Source of the DNA: Victivallaceae bacterium
GTDB lineage: Bacteria > Verrucomicrobiota > Lentisphaeria > Victivallales > Victivallaceae
Direction: 5' to 3'
NCBI GenBank assembly: GCA_021647315.1
Contig: JAKIUY010000024.1
Location: 1 to 46,282, forward strand
Length of the DNA: 46,282 nt
In this document: positions 43,301-46,282 of the stretch, in pieces
Position numbering within the stretch: the stretch's first letter is position 1
How the letters are laid out: each line of letters starts with the position of its first letter
Program-made: the position numbers and the translations under genes
Notes under the pieces: model-generated
The model's input: only the letters and a program-made list of their open reading frames with translations
The model's database searches: none
Told to the model about the DNA's origin: nothing

Positions 43301-45858
43301 TTACAAAAGCCGGCTACCGCTTTAAAATATTAACCGAACTTACCGCGAACTCGCTGACTGGAACAAACATTCTAATTATCGGGCGCAATTCGCTTAAAAT
43401 TGCGGAAAAACAGCATAAACTTATCAATGCAAAAGTTAAAGCCGGCATGAAGGTAATTGTCCTCAATCAGGAATTACTGACCTATTCATTCCCATTCAAG
43501 GTTGATGATGGTGGCTGGTTTGCCAATGGTGCCGGAGCAGTCATTGCTGCCCCATTGCAACCGATTTTTAAAAACCTGCTGCCCGAAGATATACGGTTCT
43601 GGCAGAATGCCGAACACGTTCCGCTGGTCTTCAGCAATGCGCCATTCGTGCCGTCATCCGGCAATATTGAACCGCTATTGGCTGGTGCCAAGACCACCTA
43701 TCCGCAACAACTGGAATTCTCACCGCTATTTGTCGCCAAGTATGGACAGGGACAATTCCTGGTCAGTCAACTTGAAATAGTTCCATCACTCCTGTTTGAT
43801 CCGGTCGCGCCGCTGATATTTGATAATATGCTGAAATATTTGCAGACTGACGCTAAAGCTTCATCTAACTTTACCGCCATTCTGGATAAAGGCACGGCAT
43901 TAAGATTCAAACAGCGTTATGGCATGATAACTGACAATGGTAAACAGAACCGTCTCAGCCGGACTACGGTTAAAGGAAAAACTGCCGTGACCAAATCTAA
44001 CAATGCTCGAACCCTATTTATCAGTGCCAAAGCCAAACTGCCCCAGACGCAATACAACCAGCTTGAATCTCTAGTCCAATACGGCGGAATTTTATATTTG
44101 CAGGGTATTGATGCCAGTCGTTTGCAAATGCTTAATGCAATATTTAAACTTAAAGTCAAACTGAACAGACAACCCGGTGGCGAAGCGGCAATGATTGTGC
44201 GGGATCCGCTGTTTAACGGTTTGACTCAATATAACTGGGTATGGAGCAGCCGGCAAAACTCACGGCTAGTGCTCAGTTCCATGGCGATAAAGATAGAAAA
44301 CAGCCGGGCAGTGACATTGCTTGAACCCGCATATATGGTAAAAGTGGCTTATGGCAAAGGTTTTATCATCCTTGATACAACCAACTGGTCAACCGCTAAT
44401 TCAAAAAAAGCTCAAATGATTGCGGTTAATTTGCTACGCAATCTCGGAGCGAAATTCAGTGAACGCCAAACCGGCAGCAAGCAGAAAAATTGGGGGGAAC
44501 TTGCCTCCAAATATAATTTCACGCCCATCAATATAGCACCGGCTGTCAACCGTGGCTTAGCAGATGACAGTGCCGGCAATCGCCAGGGGGGCTGGACGGA
44601 TCAGGGCAAGGGACATGACATCGGCAGTTTCCCTGTCGGCAAACAAAAGTTCAATAAAATTACGTTCCTCATCGCCGACCCGAAATTGAACAACGGTAAC
44701 GGCCTGGTAGCAGTCAAAGGTCATTCATGGAGTAACCTGCCCGCCAAATCAAACGAAATACCGGTAAATAAAAAACTGGATAAAATATTTTTTATTCACG
44801 GCTGTGCCTGGGCATCACTGCCGCCCGGACAGGAAATGGCACGCTATATCATCTACTATGCCGACCGCAAAAATTGGATTCCCGGTAAGCCCCTGCCCTA
44901 CACCTACGCACCAGTAAAAAACAACCGTCACATCTATGATTGGTGGTTCTATGATAAAATAGCCAAAGGTGAACTTACCATGCCGGAAGCTGACATTGCC
45001 TGGCGTGACCAGGGTAACAATAGCAACCGCGGAGTTGCTATGATGGAATGGACCAATCCCTATCCTGAACGTGAAATAGCAGCCATCGCGGTTGAGTCAA
45101 CTTCAAATAACGCCCAATTTTTCTTTATCGGTGCAACTGGCGCTAATTACAAAGCCGGCAGTAAAAATCAACAGCTGAAACCGCTGCCGGTGCCGCGTCA
45201 TCAATATCCGGCAACCTTAAAACCATTCAAAGGTAAATTATGGCAACTTAAAACTGAACAGTTTATCCTCTACCTTGATGCGGCCGCCAGAATAAAATGG
45301 TTTGGCACCCGAACCGGCATCCAGATATTCAGCCGTTTAGGTTCCTGGATAATTCAAACCCGCCAAAATAGAAAAAACATTCATCTTGCCGGACAGGGCG
45401 GCAGTCTGATTAATAAATTACAGGTATCGCAAGACAGTGAAGGAATCCTGACCATGCGCCTCAAGGAGATCAGTCAAAATCTGTTGACCTGGTCGCAAAC
45501 GATTACCATCACCAACCAGACCATCGCCATCGAGAACCAAATGAAGTTCAAACCGGCATTCGTCAAAGCAGTAACAGGTGCGTCATGCAGCATTTCAACC
45601 AACGCCACACTGGTAGCTGAACAGATCACCAATGGCGGAAAACTGCTTGCATCGAGTAATGGTTTTGTCGAAATCCCCGCAAAAAACTTCACCATATCTG
45701 CGCATTTCAACAACAAATTCCAACGTTACCGCGGCGGGATGTGGTATATCGACAAACATGGTTCATTATCAGTAACCCCGACCGATTTCGACGCCAAAAC
45801 AGTTAATCTCAATAAAACCTACACCACAAAACTAACCCTGGACATCACAGAGCAGTAA
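40327..45858 (+). CDS. Giant secreted GH2 family glycosidase
   Basis: This 1843-residue protein is far longer than a usual GH2 enzyme (600-1100). After a short signal peptide (ILFFIATVTGA, cleavage near residue 17) come beta domains, a GH2 sugar-binding domain (about 350-440, GKFYLNGQLIKAVHNHSLPD) and an Ig-like domain. The catalytic barrel has acid/base E689 in LGNEPPTSD and nucleophile E790 in VFDSEGASV. Two ThuA/GATase-like segments follow (about 1010-1190 and 1215-1370; ILIIGRNSLKIAEKQ and ARTLFISAKAKLPQTQYN). A beta-sandwich at about 1395-1610 (RQGGWTDQGKGHDIGSFPVG, WTNPYPEREIAAIAVES) and a final sandwich complete it. Both catalytic glutamates are present. It is probably a beta-galactosidase, beta-glucuronidase or relative acting outside the cytoplasm. 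Confidence 0.85.
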   Translation: MPKLTVILFFIATVTGATVNFHAPIAQLNQKTGFVLKSKRWTVHYPTVWNSESEQIPANGYILLKTALSRQFKLTHRRVKGGNIWYRISLDKLPEKYRSGDNIIEFEFPMPVGKVYAGGKQLKDLSAGSTGLYRRTAKTGRNFLITDPGKNPFITVCVKDFDFRFANHIGQAIIRKPQLSDQLFITRKIIDRPNKYVIICGINNRLNRPLTGNFIIKIQNYFGKLIRTENIKIDLAPNSKTKWVKIKRKSPLDYKIAAEFVSKAGSKSPLYMAWFRDAMLTKNHSSIRKYQLLDSNWAAHWVKEEDGFKMPLPTIGWITTFPRKIYPFQGIAQGLPLFWKTERMPFHRIWIKNSFKTPIMGKNEQLKLYMRSINFKGKFYLNGQLIKAVHNHSLPDYIDLTTYLAPAGKQNILAIGITDYSAIRAADAPKLADGVHGSGNVVDSGPAMTRAVSIGIQRPPVLILMPDLAVRNITVSTRFTPKKTIFTSTVINNNSASNRTVKVHQAIFNRRLKVLDLGGKTVTIPANSTHNITFTQSWADAIPWEFNNPQLYELRSELNESGKIIDRFSERFGFNSWSKKGRNFFLNGSKIHPYGDGYGMKTMSYYWPVQPTNSRITRIALGGRGEKWLDIADEVGQAATWEMPMSPYGGMGYRLGEDLIYKNLLQKWRKIIAEDRNHPAIFCYTLGNEPPTSDKNICKKMFDHQTAVKQLDPTKIVHFSRGNELMGYSDLYSPHYLYHKNILPTDLNYFGRKKLAQPADSRLKKQHKIGHQYETTWLKWDKNKPVFDSEGASVTDGKEYVAWLFGEEIFARRPDDRSRYSLGIQIVQDAMRARLYDGYRKNGISALLSHIGWRWGDESLSPIIAYVYEDEYRLFSDKISTRTIRVLNDTSGNETVDVKISLSKFAKKPLITFSKTFKLAAGATADWQITLPKMSCPTPEYRYLTLSATGLNSGYNYRKQLKLTLFPNRKPDKTLFSNVTLFDPNSTTATAFTKAGYRFKILTELTANSLTGTNILIIGRNSLKIAEKQHKLINAKVKAGMKVIVLNQELLTYSFPFKVDDGGWFANGAGAVIAAPLQPIFKNLLPEDIRFWQNAEHVPLVFSNAPFVPSSGNIEPLLAGAKTTYPQQLEFSPLFVAKYGQGQFLVSQLEIVPSLLFDPVAPLIFDNMLKYLQTDAKASSNFTAILDKGTALRFKQRYGMITDNGKQNRLSRTTVKGKTAVTKSNNARTLFISAKAKLPQTQYNQLESLVQYGGILYLQGIDASRLQMLNAIFKLKVKLNRQPGGEAAMIVRDPLFNGLTQYNWVWSSRQNSRLVLSSMAIKIENSRAVTLLEPAYMVKVAYGKGFIILDTTNWSTANSKKAQMIAVNLLRNLGAKFSERQTGSKQKNWGELASKYNFTPINIAPAVNRGLADDSAGNRQGGWTDQGKGHDIGSFPVGKQKFNKITFLIADPKLNNGNGLVAVKGHSWSNLPAKSNEIPVNKKLDKIFFIHGCAWASLPPGQEMARYIIYYADRKNWIPGKPLPYTYAPVKNNRHIYDWWFYDKIAKGELTMPEADIAWRDQGNNSNRGVAMMEWTNPYPEREIAAIAVESTSNNAQFFFIGATGANYKAGSKNQQLKPLPVPRHQYPATLKPFKGKLWQLKTEQFILYLDAAARIKWFGTRTGIQIFSRLGSWIIQTRQNRKNIHLAGQGGSLINKLQVSQDSEGILTMRLKEISQNLLTWSQTITITNQTIAIENQMKFKPAFVKAVTGASCSISTNATLVAEQITNGGKLLASSNGFVEIPAKNFTISAHFNNKFQRYRGGMWYIDKHGSLSVTPTDFDAKTVNLNKTYTTKLTLDITEQ

Positions 45859-45969
45859 AACCGTCCCGTGACCACGTTAGCCGCGTTAGGACAGGGCTAC
45901 TGCAACGTGGCCTTCACACGGTGGAACGTGACTCAAAGTGGCAATCCAAAAGATTTTTAACCAAAACTA

Positions 45970-46097
45970 TCACACAAGTAAAGAAGGACATGAAGTTTTT
46001 TCATAAATCCCTTTTTGAGGGTTTAATTTTTGATGACAAAAATTAAAGCCTCAAAAAATAATATTCATTCCATTCATTCCATTCATGCCTTGTGTGA
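45970..46097. repeat. Nested palindromic intergenic element
   Basis: An outer perfect inverted repeat, TCACACAAG (45970-45978) and CTTGTGTGA (46089-46097), encloses a very long hairpin (46012-46057) and three 9-bp units ATTCATTCC, ATTCATTCC, ATTCATGCC at 46063-46089. The total length is 128 bases. Terminal inverted repeats with internal structure and no gene suggest a miniature mobile element or a family of structured intergenic repeats. A structured RNA is also possible. Confidence 0.55.
46012..46057. terminator. 46-base near-perfect hairpin, possible bidirectional terminator
   Basis: Twenty of twenty-one base pairs form: TTTTTGAGG then TTTAATTTTTG, loop ATGA, CAAAAATTAAA then CCTCAAAAA, with a single G/G mismatch (46021, 46048). 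The outer T and A runs would give a U-tail on either strand, so it can serve as a two-way intrinsic terminator after the GH2 gene. It is unusually long for that role and lies within the element above. Confidence 0.55.
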
Positions 46098-46244
46098 ATA
46101 AAAAAAATTAAAATGATTTATACCGTTTTGCAATCTAAAAGCTATTAAAGAGCTGGTAAGCGTCAAATAGAACCATCTATGAAATGAACCAATTATGATT
46201 ATATTTTCCATTCTTATTAATCTCAAAACGAATGGAGTGATAAC

Positions 46245-46282
46245 ATGATTGGTAATTTATCGGATCGGCAGTTTATAGTCTG
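46245..46282 (+). CDS. Start of an unidentified gene, cut by the window edge
   Basis: An ATG nine bases behind GGAG opens the frame MIGNLSDRQFIV and runs off the end. Twelve residues are too few to name a family. The spacing of ribosome-binding site and start is good, so it is probably a real gene. Confidence 0.4.
   Translation, partial: MIGNLSDRQFIV

Larger units (their letters stand above)
45859..46244. other. 386-bp intergenic region, no gene
   Basis: After the GH2 stop there is a GC-rich stretch in which CCACGTT (45872-45878) and AACGTGG (45904-45910) form an inverted repeat around 25 bases. A highly structured AT-rich element follows (45970-46097, listed separately). The last 150 bases before the next gene are AT-rich and featureless. 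No open frame of interest was seen on either strand. Confidence 0.6.

Noticed and set aside
46012-46057. Hairpin as a tRNA or riboswitch
   Set aside because: It is one long stem with a four-base loop. No cloverleaf, anticodon arm or conserved riboswitch core is visible.

Overview
The window looks like a carbohydrate-degradation region from a member of the Lentisphaerota (PVC superphylum). This is inferred from gene content. Two pseudopilin-like proteins carry an N-terminal [20 protein letters not shown]-type prepilin segment and a C-terminal H-X9-DG motif, each sits next to a GntR-family regulator, and they are surrounded by Gfo/Idh/MocA oxidoreductases, TIM-barrel sugar isomerases and many glycosidases. 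No rRNA, tRNA, CRISPR array or transposase gene was seen. Every supported gene lies on the + strand.

Region 1 (about 1-14.3 kb) is AT-rich and encodes mostly enzymes without signal peptides: an oxidoreductase, a GH31 alpha-glycosidase, two GH29 alpha-fucosidases, a GH172/DUF2961 protein, a GH94-type phosphorylase, a metallophosphoesterase and a six-hairpin glycosidase. Between them lie remnants of other sugar genes: an oxidoreductase start joined to a GH31 tail, a sialate O-acetylesterase tail, and an isomerase with its middle missing. Region 2 (about 14.3-17.7 kb) is visibly richer in GC. It is a tight oxidoreductase / isomerase / HAD-hydrolase operon that ends in a transporter-binding-protein fragment fused to a broken GH3 gene.

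Region 3 (about 18.8-24.2 kb) is a tandem duplication of a three-gene module: GntR regulator, pseudopilin and secreted LamG-like protein. Both copies keep an almost identical promoter with an inverted repeat over the -35 box. In the first copy the secreted gene has lost 356 bp between two 9-bp direct repeats and is dead. Region 4 (about 24.2-45.9 kb) holds an esterase, two paralogous secreted TIM-barrel proteins, an isomerase, a protein resembling zinc-dependent phospholipase C / P1 nuclease with an NPCBM-like tail, a secreted beta-helix protein with three copies of one jelly-roll domain, a second HAD hydrolase, a secreted beta-galactosidase-like enzyme and an 1843-residue GH2 enzyme. A strongly palindromic non-coding element follows, and a new gene begins at the right edge.

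A reasonable working model is that secreted enzymes (GH2, GH42-like, beta-helix, LamG-like) open up a fucosylated and probably galactose- or xylose-containing glycan outside the cytoplasm. The resulting oligosaccharides are trimmed in the cytoplasm by GH31, GH29, GH172 and GH94, and the sugars enter metabolism through the oxidoreductases, isomerases and phosphatases. The true substrate cannot be read from sequence. The repeated GntR-pseudopilin-cargo arrangement is the most interesting architecture here, because it suggests each secreted cargo may be paired with its own pseudopilin and its own sugar-sensing regulator. The window also shows a marked pattern of gene decay by deletion.
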